Of a DNA stretch of 64,000 nt, positions 52,076 through 60,425 are shown one piece after another. The position numbers and the translations under genes were made by a program. The notes beneath the pieces were generated by a model, which was not told the DNA's origin, did not search any database, and was given only the letters and a program-made list of their open reading frames with translations. Location of the stretch: assembly GCF_008974285.1 (NCBI RefSeq), contig NZ_BKZV01000002.1, forward strand, positions 1 to 64,000. The letters are read 5' to 3'. Every line of letters begins with the position of its first letter. Position 1 is the first letter of the stretch. The DNA comes from Thermogemmatispora aurantia (lineage in GTDB: Bacteria; Chloroflexota; Ktedonobacteria; Ktedonobacterales; Ktedonobacteraceae).

Positions 52076-53602
52076 CTAGCTGGGAGCTGGCTGGCCTCGA
52101 CCAGGATACGGTGACGAGATCGACGAGCCAGAGGTCGTCGGCACAGTGCCGAGCAAGTACTGCATGACATGAGCCAGGGCCAGGACGTCCTCGGCATTGT
52201 AACCCATGAGCGTCTCAACTGGTAGAGGCTCGCCGTAGACCCGATATTCCTCATAGAGCAGGCCGGCCTCAAAGCCATCGAGGTCGCCGCTGAAATGGAA
52301 GCCGCACCAGGTCGCGACCTCTTTGAGCGACCAGCTCGTTAGCGGTAGCACCAGGATCTTTCTGAGCGCCTGCAACAGGTCGAGCTTTGGCAGGGGCCAC
52401 CAGCGCGCCAGAAGAGATGGCGCCCAGCGGACGATCCCCTCTTCAACGGAGCGTTCGTCGAAGCGGTGACCGCTCCAGGAGCAGAGCGTAGCGCCTGGAT
52501 GGGCAGCGATATAGGCGAGAAACTCTTCGTACATAGCGCGGCGGCGGCCCCTGTCCTCTTCAGGGACAGCCCACTGACGTAGCTCCTGCCCATCGAAGAC
52601 GCCGATCAGCCACGGCTCGGGCGCTTCTCCCCCCTGGAGGGGATCGGCAGAGGCTAGCCCCGTCTCAACATCGTAGAAGAGCAGGGATGGGGGGAGCTGC
52701 AGCGATCCCAGCCAGACGGGCCGATTCTCCTCACAGGCGCGCAGGTAGCTTTCCAGGAGGAGGCGACGCCGGGGGCCAAACTGGATGGCCTTGAGCACTG
52801 CGGGCGGGGCCGTGCGCAGCTCGTCCAGGCGCGTGATGCCGTAAGCCGCTAACCGCTCGGCGCGCCGGGGACCGATCTGCGGTCCTCGCAGGCGGGCCGG
52901 CGGTTCCAGCCAACTAACACGTGGGAGGGCCTCAGTCCCATCTAGCTCGATCAGAGCGGCACGCGCCAGCTCGGGTTTGACATCGTCTGAGGCTCCATTG
53001 ACGACGAGCGTCTTGCCGAGCAGGGCCGTCTTGCCGCCTCGTGAGTGGCAATGTCCACAGAGAACAAGAGCCGGCTGCTGAGTGAAGACAAAGTCCTTGA
53101 GGGCCTCCGAGCCGAGACGGCTGAAGCCGAAGCGAATGCCGATGTCAAGACGGCAGCCCGCCGGAGGGGTGTGCGAGACTACAACCAGGCGTCTCGCCGC
53201 TTCGCCCAGGTGCCGGCGCGCCTGATCCAGATGAGCACGCACCTCGCTCTCGGGATGGAGTATCCTGCCGATGCTGTTGCGTTCTCCGTCACAAATGGCT
53301 CCTTCGATACCGATAAAGCCAACGTCTTCAATGAGGAGCGGCTCTGCGTGGAGATCATGCACGCCGGGTGCGCGCAGCACGAGGCGATCTTCCGGCCAGC
53401 AATCGTTGCCGATGACGCCAAGTAGGCCGTAGCGGGCATAGCTGGCCAGCTGACTGAAGTAATTGCGCTCAGAAGAGACGAGGAAACGCCGCACATCATC
53501 GCCGCCATAGACGATCACATCAACGGGTGCCACCGAGCGCAGCAGTTGCTCGGCCAGCTCCAGTCGTTGGATACGCCAATCAGAAAAGAAGAAGATGCGC
53601 AT
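52076..53602 (-). CDS. Metallophosphoesterase-DEDDy exonuclease fusion
   Basis: 508 aa from the ATG at 53602. The N-terminal half (1-235) is a calcineurin-like phosphoesterase: Asp8 (SDWR), GGDD (33-36), GND (65-67), His144 (VVSHTPP) and GHCH (183-186). Two usual metal-site histidines are changed (DxH to DWR, GNH to GND). A short helix-hairpin-helix-like segment (QIGPRRAERLAAYGITRLDEL, about 242-262) leads to an RNase H-fold exonuclease of YprB type: Asp311/Glu313 (FYDVETG), Asp382, and Tyr468-Asp472 (GYNAEDVLAL). The fusion suggests nucleic-acid processing or repair. It stands alone. Confidence 0.8.
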   Translation of the reverse strand: MRIFFFSDWRIQRLELAEQLLRSVAPVDVIVYGGDDVRRFLVSSERNYFSQLASYARYGLLGVIGNDCWPEDRLVLRAPGVHDLHAEPLLIEDVGFIGIEGAICDGERNSIGRILHPESEVRAHLDQARRHLGEAARRLVVVSHTPPAGCRLDIGIRFGFSRLGSEALKDFVFTQQPALVLCGHCHSRGGKTALLGKTLVVNGASDDVKPELARAALIELDGTEALPRVSWLEPPARLRGPQIGPRRAERLAAYGITRLDELRTAPPAVLKAIQFGPRRRLLLESYLRACEENRPVWLGSLQLPPSLLFYDVETGLASADPLQGGEAPEPWLIGVFDGQELRQWAVPEEDRGRRRAMYEEFLAYIAAHPGATLCSWSGHRFDERSVEEGIVRWAPSLLARWWPLPKLDLLQALRKILVLPLTSWSLKEVATWCGFHFSGDLDGFEAGLLYEEYRVYGEPLPVETLMGYNAEDVLALAHVMQYLLGTVPTTSGSSISSPYPGRGQPAPS

Positions 53603-53957
53603 AGCATGCAACTCCGCTCTGCTTTCTCCGGGTGATAGGCTTCTGCCCAGCTGCCCGCGATCCGAGCCATCCCTGTTCCGCTTGCAGAGCGACCCTGGCA
53701 AACTGGACATTCTGCATAAGCAGACGCAAGAGCCTGCAGATTTTTGATGATGAGGTGTTCCTCCAGCCGAGGGACGTTCAAGCAGGACCGGATGTCATTG
53801 AGCGTTGGCTTTCTGAGAGAAAGGTGCTATAGTTAGCAGCACGGAAGAACCAGGCTTCTAGCGGTGAGTCCCGGTCAGTGCCGGTCCTTCATGAAGGATG
53901 AGGGTCGCCTCGTCCTGGCCGGGAATCCCTGTAGAGAGTTTAACAGGATGCGACGCC

Positions 53958-54470
53958 ATGCTGAGGAGAATCACCCTTATTGCTCTCGTGCCAGGGCTGA
54001 TCTTGAATCTGCTCGCCGGCGGCCTTTCGCTCTTTAATCCGGAGCGGTCACTGAGTCTCTTCTTCCTCTTTCTTCTCTTCCTCACGACCGCTCTGCTGAC
54101 CTATGGCCTCGCTCTAGTGCTGGTCATGGTTATGATGCTGCGCCGGTTGATCACTAGCTGGCGCCTTCTCTATGGCCGGCAGGTCCGCTTCCTGGCTACA
54201 GACCGCTATAACGAACGACTGCTTTGGCGCTTCTTCGCTCAACGGTTGTTTCTCATTACCTGTATTGCTCTTATAGCTATTATAATTAATTTTCTACTGA
54301 GGTATCAGGCAGCAATGAGCTTTGAAACCACTATGTCTCTCACCATGCTCATTTTACCGGCCATTATTTGTATTATCCTGCTCATTGAGAGAGCCTCTCC
54401 CCTGCGAACGGCGACGACCACGCCAGACCCCAGTACAGCAGACGGCCAACAGCGCGGACCAGGGAGCTAG
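53958..54470 (+). CDS. Small polytopic membrane protein of unknown function
   Basis: 170 aa from the ATG at 53958 (AGGA upstream); a start at 53898 would add 20 polar residues. Four hydrophobic segments: ITLIALVPGLILNLLAGGLSLF, SLFFLFLLFLTTALLTYGLALVLVMVMML, LFLITCIALIAIIINFLL and TMLILPAIICIILLI, with a basic cytosolic loop. No family recognised. Its 3' end overlaps the converging Mo-pterin gene by 89 bp. Confidence 0.7.
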   Translation: MLRRITLIALVPGLILNLLAGGLSLFNPERSLSLFFLFLLFLTTALLTYGLALVLVMVMMLRRLITSWRLLYGRQVRFLATDRYNERLLWRFFAQRLFLITCIALIAIIINFLLRYQAAMSFETTMSLTMLILPAIICIILLIERASPLRTATTTPDPSTADGQQRGPGS

Positions 54471-54990
54471 CTCTGCGAGCCTCCAAACGCTGACGAGCGA
54501 TCTCCTCGGCAGTGGATACACCCATCGCCTCGCTGACAAGCAGGGTATCGACCCACTTCACACTTGTATAGCACTTGCCGCCGGGTACGAGCAGCCGCCA
54601 CGGGGCCCCATGCTCGCGTGAGAGGGGAACACCGTTCAGGTGATCACAGAGCAGGGCCCGCCCGGCCTCTTCGAGGGTCAGCCAGACCGCATAGCTGCCG
54701 GCGCAGACGGCCACTGCGCGCGCCGTGGGCAAGGGCCGGGCCAGATCGAGCAGGCTGTACAAACGCCAGCCTTCCCAGGTCAGGGCGGGCACGGTCCAGC
54801 CCTCCTCACACGAGAAAGGGGCTTGCCAGGTCTGGCGGGGGAGATGGGCCAGGTCCGCTGCCTCTAGTTCCAGGGTATAGGCAACGCAGCCGCAGATGCG
54901 CAACCGTCCCTTGATTTCTTTGGCTGCCCCATCCAGCGGGTGAGACGGCAGGGCGGAAAGCTGTCGCGGTTCCTCTTTTTTTTGTGGCAT
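54382..54990 (-). CDS. Molybdopterin-domain oxidoreductase (sulfite oxidase/YedY-like)
   Basis: 202 aa. Mo-pterin domain motifs: SCEEGWTVPALTWEGWRLYSLLDLA, LCDHLNGVPLSREHGAPWRLLVPGGKCYTSVKWVDTLLV. The invariant Mo-coordinating Cys is the one in FSCEEGW. There is no signal peptide or heme domain, and it is shorter than plant or animal sulfite oxidases, so it is a minimal cytosolic member. Substrate unknown. The C-terminus overlaps the converging membrane-protein gene. Confidence 0.85.
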   Translation of the reverse strand: MPQKKEEPRQLSALPSHPLDGAAKEIKGRLRICGCVAYTLELEAADLAHLPRQTWQAPFSCEEGWTVPALTWEGWRLYSLLDLARPLPTARAVAVCAGSYAVWLTLEEAGRALLCDHLNGVPLSREHGAPWRLLVPGGKCYTSVKWVDTLLVSEAMGVSTAEEIARQRLEARRASSLVRAVGRLLYWGLAWSSPFAGERLSQ

Positions 54991-55155
54991 CGTTCTGCTC
55001 CTGAACAGTGGAGAGCTGTGCTCTTACGAGTTATAGCATGCGGCAGGATAGCAGGGCAAGGTTATCCTCGTCTTCCGGCCAGAAGTAGGCTGGGGCAGCT
55101 AGCAACCAGGCATTATTTTTCAATGGAGTGAAACATTGATACCAGTTGATATCTC

Positions 55156-55184
55156 TTGACAATAAGCATCGATAATTGTACACT
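55156..55184 (+). promoter_or_regulatory. Promoter of the 55248 gene
   Basis: TTGACA (55156-55161), 17 bp, TACACT (55179-55184), in an AT-rich patch about 65 bp before the ATG. A CATCGAT heptamer occurs twice nearby (about 55166 and 55199). Confidence 0.7.
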
Positions 55185-55247
55185 CTTCTATAGAAAAACA
55201 TCGATTTCCAGTGTGTCAGGACGAGTCAATTTTTTAGTGTAAAAATA

Positions 55248-56069
55248 ATGATGCACCACTACGGGCGGCATGGTCCCCGAGCCTGGTTACGTCGCTGGCA
55301 GCGTCGCTACTGGCGGCCTCCGCCGCCGACGCCAGCCAGGGAGGCCAGCCCGGCCCTACCAGCAGTCAAGTCACAGCAACTGGCGAACGTGCGTGTCTGG
55401 CAACTCACAGAAAGGATCATCGTCATCATGGTCGGCAACGATCTTTATCCCGAGCCTGATAATGTGACGCTCTTCTCGGCCTTTGGGCAGCACCCGCTTT
55501 CAACCAGCGAGAGCCATGAAATCCCCTCAGCGCTGAGAAGCCAGCTCAACATCAAGCTCTCCACTCTTACTGACGAGATTCAAGAAATGGCCGGGTCAGG
55601 TGATCTCATCACCATTCATCAAGAAAGGCTCAACAGGATACTGCGTCGATTTATTAAAAACCAACTCAACACGCTCAACCTGCCCATCCCTACTAGAAAA
55701 GCTGTCGACGAGATCGTTGAGTCTGGCCTGGCCTACTCATCTAAAGAGCTGGAGCAGGCACTCACAGAGAAGGCCCTCAACTACCGCATACTGGCCACTG
55801 AGGCCGATCAACAACTGGCCGCCAAGGCCCGAGCGGATCGCCAGCGCTATGGGCCTCTCTCAGCTTCTATGAGGCACGCCCTGGCCGTTCTGGCCGCGCT
55901 CGAAGTGCGAGGCCTGCGCGATACTTCTGAGATCAGCGAAGAGCAGCTCAAGCAATTGGATGCAGACGCAAGCTGGTACGAGGAGGTCTTTCACAAGGGG
56001 AAGGAGATCATCGAGTGGCCACCGGAGGAATCTTTTCGTGGCCAGCACAACAACGACATGGGGGACTGA
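55248..56069 (+). CDS. Hypothetical protein (273 aa), helical
   Basis: Not recognised. The N-terminus is Arg/Trp/Pro-rich (HHYGRHGPRAWLRRWQRRYWRPPPP), then a strand-like stretch (LANVRVWQLTERIIVIMVGNDLYPEP), then mostly amphipathic helices with Gln/Glu/Lys. No signal peptide or membrane segment. There is no obvious Shine-Dalgarno before either ATG. A small tail-anchored protein follows in an overlapping frame; the two look translationally coupled. Confidence 0.65.
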   Translation: MMHHYGRHGPRAWLRRWQRRYWRPPPPTPAREASPALPAVKSQQLANVRVWQLTERIIVIMVGNDLYPEPDNVTLFSAFGQHPLSTSESHEIPSALRSQLNIKLSTLTDEIQEMAGSGDLITIHQERLNRILRRFIKNQLNTLNLPIPTRKAVDEIVESGLAYSSKELEQALTEKALNYRILATEADQQLAAKARADRQRYGPLSASMRHALAVLAALEVRGLRDTSEISEEQLKQLDADASWYEEVFHKGKEIIEWPPEESFRGQHNNDMGD

Positions 56070-56229
56070 GATCGCCGGCAGGATCAGCCGCCAGCTTGGG
56101 CGCCTTTCTGGTGCTCTGCCCGGTTTCGAGGAGAGCAGGCAGCAGCGCCTCTTGATAGCGCTGCTGATCCTGGTGCTCCTGATCTTGCTCATCCTGATTG
56201 TGCTTGCCTGTTATCTGATTCTGCGCTAG
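56038..56229 (+). CDS. Small tail-anchored membrane protein, GTG start
   Basis: 63 aa. GGAGG lies 9 nt before the GTG at 56038, inside the end of the 55248 gene (32-bp overlap). The first about 38 residues are polar and basic (GRISRQLGRLSGALPGFEESRQQR); the rest is one strong hydrophobic segment (LLIALLILVLLILLILIVLACYLIL). No family recognised. It may anchor the partner protein at the membrane (inference). Confidence 0.55.
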   Translation: MASTTTTWGTEIAGRISRQLGRLSGALPGFEESRQQRLLIALLILVLLILLILIVLACYLILR

Positions 56230-56300
56230 GCGCTGCGCGCCGGGCAGGAGCTGGGCCGCGCTGGCGACTGTGGATGGACTGGCCCAGTCCCCCCAGTGCC

Positions 56301-57056
56301 TCAGCCAGCGCGCTCGCTGCCTGGCAAGGCACAGCTCCCATCGGTGCAAGCCTCGTCCTGGTTCTGATCCTGCTCGCTTCCTGAGCTGACAGCGGTCATC
56401 ACCTGTGGCGTTGCCTCGCGAGCGGTCTCGCGCCAGGCCCGTTCCAATACCTGACGCAGTAGCGAGACTGGCTGTGCCCCCGAGACCGCATAGCGACCTG
56501 CGAAGAGGAAGAAAGGCACACCCTGCACGCCCAGCTCCTGGGCGCGTCGCTCATCCTCATGCACCGCCTCAGCGTAGGCCGAGCTGTGCAGCACAAGCTC
56601 TATCTCTTCCGCCGGCAGGCCCACCTCGCCAGCCAGGCGCCGGAGCGTCTCCGGCTCACTTAAGGCCGCCCCCTCGCTGAAGTAGGCGCGAAAGAAGCGT
56701 TCCGCCAGCGCCTGAGTCAGATCATGGGCGGCGGCCAGATGGAGCAAGCGATGGGCATCGAAAGTATTGCCATAGCGCGCCTGCTCCAGATGGAAAGTCA
56801 GCCCCTCCTGGGCGGCCAGGGCACTGACGCGCGCATTCATGGCCTCGGCCTCGGCCAGGGAGACACCATACTTACGCGCCAGCATCGCACTGACGCTCTC
56901 ACGCGCCTCATGCGGCGCCTGCGGATCAAGCTGAAAGCTACGCCAGGCCAGCCTGATGCGCTCGCGCTGGGGAAAGCCCGCCAGCGCCTTCTCCAGACGC
57001 CGCTTGCCGATATAGCACCAGGGACAAACAAGGTCCGACCAGATCTCAATCTCCAT
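56301..57056 (-). CDS. DsbA-family FrnE-like thiol oxidoreductase
   Basis: 251 aa cytosolic thioredoxin-fold protein. Redox motif Cys11-Pro-Trp-Cys14 (LVCPWCYIGKRRLE), then the helical insert typical of the FrnE group (YGNTFDAHRLLHLAAAHDLTQALAERFFRAYFSEG) and cis-Pro region VQGVPFFLFAGRYAVSGAQP. A C-terminal tail contains two further Cys residues (CTDGSCALPG). FrnE-like proteins act in oxidative-stress protection or polyketide tailoring; the role here is unknown. Confidence 0.92.
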   Translation of the reverse strand: MEIEIWSDLVCPWCYIGKRRLEKALAGFPQRERIRLAWRSFQLDPQAPHEARESVSAMLARKYGVSLAEAEAMNARVSALAAQEGLTFHLEQARYGNTFDAHRLLHLAAAHDLTQALAERFFRAYFSEGAALSEPETLRRLAGEVGLPAEEIELVLHSSAYAEAVHEDERRAQELGVQGVPFFLFAGRYAVSGAQPVSLLRQVLERAWRETAREATPQVMTAVSSGSEQDQNQDEACTDGSCALPGSERAG

Positions 57057-57161
57057 GACACTCGCCTCGCTCCGCGCTGGCCGGCTGGCCCCCCGGCTCC
57101 AGTCCCAGACCGAACTGTCCGACAGGGCGCCGCGAGCCAGCCAGCTTTTAAGCAGACAGGC

Positions 57162-57680
57162 TCAGGCATCCTGCGAGGCTGTCTGCGGCCTACGACTAAT
57201 GACAATCCCAATTGCTACCACGATGAGTGCAGCCAGGGCCAGCCCAATAAAGAGCACTGTCTCTCGCTGGCCGATGCCAAGCAGGGCATCGAGCGCATAG
57301 TTGCCCGGCCCCGTGAGACCGATGACGATGCTCACCAGCATCAGAAGTAGACTATATTCATAGCCACCGCGCTGCATCCAGAAGCCGTTGCGCCAGTGGC
57401 TCTTGAAGGTCGCCATTGCCATCGCGCCCGCCATACCAGCTGCTCCTACAGCGGTGAGGAAGCCCAGCGCCACCGCCAGACCACCCCCTACTTCCCCCAG
57501 AACAGCGAGCGTCACCCAGAGCCAGGCCGGCTGCAGGCCCTGACGCGCGAAGTTCTCGCGCGTGCGCGCCAGTCCCGCTCCGCCAAACCAGCCAAAAAGC
57601 TTCTGCAGTCCATGCCCGGTCAGCGTTAAACCAGCCCCGAGACGCAGGATAAGCAGCCCCAGGCTCAGGGTTGTTGACAT
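57162..57680 (-). CDS. DoxX-family membrane protein
   Basis: 172 aa from the ATG at 57680 (GGAG upstream); the long open frame to 58034 runs over the divergent HxlR gene and is spurious upstream. Four membrane segments with DoxX motifs: LGLLILRLGAGLTLTGHGLQKLFGWFGGAGL, LWVTLAVLGEVGGGLAVALGFLTAVGAAGMAGAMAMA. Many DoxX genes are controlled by a neighbouring HxlR regulator, as here. Confidence 0.92.
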   Translation of the reverse strand: MSTTLSLGLLILRLGAGLTLTGHGLQKLFGWFGGAGLARTRENFARQGLQPAWLWVTLAVLGEVGGGLAVALGFLTAVGAAGMAGAMAMATFKSHWRNGFWMQRGGYEYSLLLMLVSIVIGLTGPGNYALDALLGIGQRETVLFIGLALAALIVVAIGIVISRRPQTASQDA

Positions 57681-57814
57681 GAGAAGACCACTCCTTTCCT
57701 TTCTATTGCCGACTCGCTCCGGGAAGAGACTTCTCTCTTCCTCGGCAGCGATGCCTCTCTTTTCTTTCTTTATGAAAGTAAGGGTATCATAGAAAGTTCC
57801 TATCGTCAAGGATG

Positions 57815-57843
57815 TTGCTTTCTTATTTATAGTATGATATACT
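57815..57843 (+). promoter_or_regulatory. HxlR promoter with AGTAT-GAT-ATACT dyad; predicted leaderless
   Basis: TTGCTT (57815-57820), 17 bp, TATACT (57838-57843). The expected start point coincides with the A of the ATG at 57850. The -10 overlaps a small palindrome (57831-57843), a possible autoregulatory site. Confidence 0.6.
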
Positions 57844-57849
57844 GTAGCC

Positions 57850-58344
57850 ATGAAGAGAGCTGAGCGAGAACAGCCGGCGGCGAGGCCGGAGGCCTGTAAC
57901 GCAACAACCCCAATGGGGCGAGCCATTCGCCTGGTCGGCGATGTCTGCATTCTGCTGATCGTCATTAATCTCTTGTCCGGGCCGCGGCGCTTCAGCGAGC
58001 TGCTGGAGCAGCTAGGCCACATCAGTTCGCGCACCCTGACTCAACGCCTCCGCTTGCTAGAGGAACTGGGCTTTGTCGAGCGGCGCGCCTTCTTGGAGAT
58101 TCCGCCGCGCGTCGAGTATCATCTGACGCCCACAGGCCAGGAGTTTGGCCAGGTCATTGCCGCGATTGAGGAGTTCGCGCGCAAGAATCTCGCCGATCCT
58201 CTGCCAGCCTCGTCCTGCGGCACGCTGTGCTCCGCCTCATCCCCGGCATCCTCTGACCAGTCCCCCATCAGCAGGTCCGTTACCGCCCCTCCCTGTGGCG
58301 AGAACGATGCCTTCGCCGGGGCAAGTGAAGAAGCAGAAAACTGA
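57850..58344 (+). CDS. HxlR-family winged-helix regulator
   Basis: 164 aa. HxlR signature: GRAIRLVGDVCILLIVINLLSGPRRFSELLEQLGHISSRTLTQRLRLLEELGFVERRAFLEIPPRVEYHLTPTGQEF. Unlike many members it has few cysteines in the HxlR domain; three Cys occur in a Ser/Pro-rich C-terminal tail (about 115-164). There is no Shine-Dalgarno, and the promoter position predicts a leaderless mRNA. Divergent from doxX, its likely target. Confidence 0.92.
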   Translation: MKRAEREQPAARPEACNATTPMGRAIRLVGDVCILLIVINLLSGPRRFSELLEQLGHISSRTLTQRLRLLEELGFVERRAFLEIPPRVEYHLTPTGQEFGQVIAAIEEFARKNLADPLPASSCGTLCSASSPASSDQSPISRSVTAPPCGENDAFAGASEEAEN

Positions 58345-58385
58345 ACGAGAAAGAGCCTTTCTCCTCTTGAGCAGTCACTAAAGAG

Positions 58386-59150
58386 ATCTACCGCTCAGAT
58401 CAATGACCCCTGGCTCAAACCAGGGGCTTGCCCGTAGCCTCGTCGGCGCGGGCTTTCGAGCTGGTTGTCAATAGCCCACCCTCCCGCAGGGCAGTAAAGA
58501 GTGGGTGCGTTAGACTGCTGCGCGCAGCATTGAGGTCGGCACACTCCTGATACCCGCACAGGGGACAGATGCAAGTCTGTCGGCGACGGGTTCCTCGCTG
58601 TCCACAAGACCCAGCCCCTTCTCCTGAGTCCGCTGCTGTCCAGCATCGGATCAATCCCCACCACGGGGCTGGCTGTTGTTCTTGCTGCTGGGGGATCAGA
58701 CACCTCTAGGGTCACCATGAGTCGCCCTATGAGTTGACCATCGCCTTCCAGCACAGTGGAGACTGTCGATGGTCTTGACCTGTGCTAGCCGTCTTTCGGT
58801 AGCGGCTGGCACCGTCTAAGGGAGGCGCTTGCGTCCGGCGACGGTCCAGAGCGAGAAGGTACCATCGGCTTGCAGACTGGCATCGCGTCCCCGTGGCTCG
58901 ATCAGAAACAGCGCCCGCCTGCGCCGGAACTGGAGGGGGCGCTGTGGTGGGTGCCGGTTGCTCCGAGCGCTCTGGTAGGCGGCTGCGACCAGGCGGATGG
59001 CGGTAGAGGTCACCATGCCGGCGGTCCAGGCCAGCCAGTGCCCTCCGCTCTAGCTCCGCGATGAAGTCCTGGTCCGCGAGCAGCTGGCCTTGCCGGTCCT
59101 GCCGCTCATCCCAGACCTGTTCGAAGGAAGAGAAACTTCTCTCCCCAGAA
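58386..59150 (-). pseudogene. Degenerate TnpB (IS200/IS605 OrfB) fragment
   Basis: Decayed coding traces in three minus frames. FEQVWDERQDRQGQLLADQDFIAELERRALAGLDRRHGDLYRH (about 59125-59000) shifts frame into AIRLVAAAYQSARSN...FSLWTVAGRKRLP and a stop (about 58817). It then continues as LEGDGQLIGRLMVTLEVSDPP...VVGIDP (RuvC-I-like Asp, about 58650-58750). A last frame gives the zinc ribbon CICPLCGYQECADLNAA and KPLV before the stop. The core between VVGID and the ribbon is deleted. The N-terminus and any TnpA are absent. Certainly non-functional as a nuclease. Confidence 0.78.
58407..58426 (-). mobile_element. IS200/IS605-type right-end hairpin
   Basis: CCCCTGG, 6-nt loop, CCAGGGG, directly after the tnpB-like stop. 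Subterminal hairpins in this position are the TnpA recognition sites of IS200/IS605 elements, marking this as the relic's right end. Confidence 0.6.
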
Positions 59151-60089
59151 ACTTACTGAGCGCTTTGGCACAGCTACCGCAGTGTAGCGCTGGACCGGCT
59201 GATCGTCATTCATGCGGGCTTGGGTCTGAGGAGAGACCTCAGCCTGCCTGGCTAACTCTACAGCAGGAGCAGGAATCTCCTCAAGGTGGTGATCAAGCAT
59301 CAATTCGCTAGCCTCCATCACGAACCATAGCAGGTACTTGGAATACAGCCCCTCCCGGCTGCGCACGAGGTCAGGGTCCGCAGCTGTTGTTAACTGCAAC
59401 ATAGTACAGCAAAGCTATCAATATCATTATCAGTCAAATTGTGTATTGAAGACATCTATCGAACTGTAATCAAGGTTAAGCCAGTATGACGACTAATTCA
59501 TAAGCCAGACTGTGGCCCCTGGCCCGAGCATAGCAACCTTACCTGGCCCTGAGAGCAGCTCAGCAGCGGGAACGCTTCTACGGCTCTATCATCTCTATAG
59601 TCAACAGACAGCAGATAGCGATAGCCCAGCGGGCAGCGTGCATCTCCCCCCGGTGAAGAAATAGATTGCCAGGTGACGATGTTTCATAAAAGGGGAGGGG
59701 AAAAGAGACCAGGTAGACAGCGGAGCCAGCATGAGGAGCGAGTGACGACGGCTTGCAGGCAAGAGTCAGACACCGTCTGCATAGCATTTAACCTGTGGAC
59801 TCCTCGTGCGTATCTCTTGAGTGGAGGAGAGAAAAAGGCCGGCAGGCAGACGACCTACGTGAGCCGGAGAGAGGAGTGGATTAGCCAGAGGAACGCCCAC
59901 CGGGCGCTAGTAGCAGCTCCGAGTGGGTCTTCAGCTAGCTGATTGCCTCCTGGTCTGCCTGCCGTCCTCTAGCTGGTCGGAGGAAAGACGCACGACAGCC
60001 ACAGAAAGGATGGCCGTCGCGAGTACCCCGAGAGAGCGGGGTAGAACAAAAAGGCAAGAGACGCTTACACAGCGAGGAGGGTGAATAGT
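59151..60089. other. About 940 bp without a supported gene
   Basis: A minus-strand open frame at 59106-59402 (98 codons) has no recognisable family and begins at no RBS; it may be IS-flanking junk. 59400-59510 is AT-rich. The rest (59510-60070) shows no gene; only the RBS GAGGAGG (60074-60080) of the next gene is clear. Confidence 0.4.
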
Positions 60090-60425
60090 ATGCATCATCA
60101 TCATCATGGCTGGGGCTGGGGCGGCCCCGTCTTCTTCCCCTTCGGTTTTGGCTTTGGCGGAGGGTTGTTCGGTGACTTGCTAGCGGGCGGCCTGGGCTAT
60201 ATGCTTGGCCGCTGGCAGGGACGCAATCAGCCGTATCAGGGCTACCCGCCATACTATCAGCAGGGCTATGGTTATCCACCCTATCAGGCACCGACGCCGA
60301 ATCCTGGTGCTTCGACGGATGCCCGCCTGGCCCAGCTCCAGTTGTTGGAGCGACTGCGCGCCTCGGGCGCCCTGACAGAAGCCGAGTTTGAGGCAGAGAA
60401 GCAGCGCATTCTGAGCGGCTACTGA
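60090..60425 (+). CDS. SHOCT-domain small protein with natural His-run
   Basis: 111 aa from the ATG at 60090, 9 nt after GAGGAGG (a GTG at 60081 abuts the RBS). The N-terminus is MHHHHHGWGWGG followed by a Gly/Phe-rich hydrophobic stretch (FFPFGFGFGGGLFGDLLAGGLGYMLGRW), a Tyr/Pro/Gln-rich linker, and a C-terminal SHOCT motif (LAQLQLLERLRASGALTEAEFEAEKQRIL). SHOCT motifs are short oligomerisation modules. The role is unknown; the His-run is genomic, not a cloning tag. Confidence 0.82.
   Translation: MHHHHHGWGWGGPVFFPFGFGFGGGLFGDLLAGGLGYMLGRWQGRNQPYQGYPPYYQQGYGYPPYQAPTPNPGASTDARLAQLQLLERLRASGALTEAEFEAEKQRILSGY

Noticed and set aside
57681..58034. N-terminal extension of the DoxX frame
   Set aside because: It runs antisense through the HxlR gene and both promoters; the membrane domain with an RBS starts at 57680.
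59106..59402. 98-codon minus-strand open frame beside the TnpB relic
   Set aside because: No recognisable domain, no RBS, and its 3' part lies over TnpB-derived sequence in another frame.
60090..60110. MHHHHH start suggesting a cloned His-tag
   Set aside because: Flanking sequence is genomic, codons vary little because His has two codons, and the Gly/Phe-rich SHOCT protein continues naturally.
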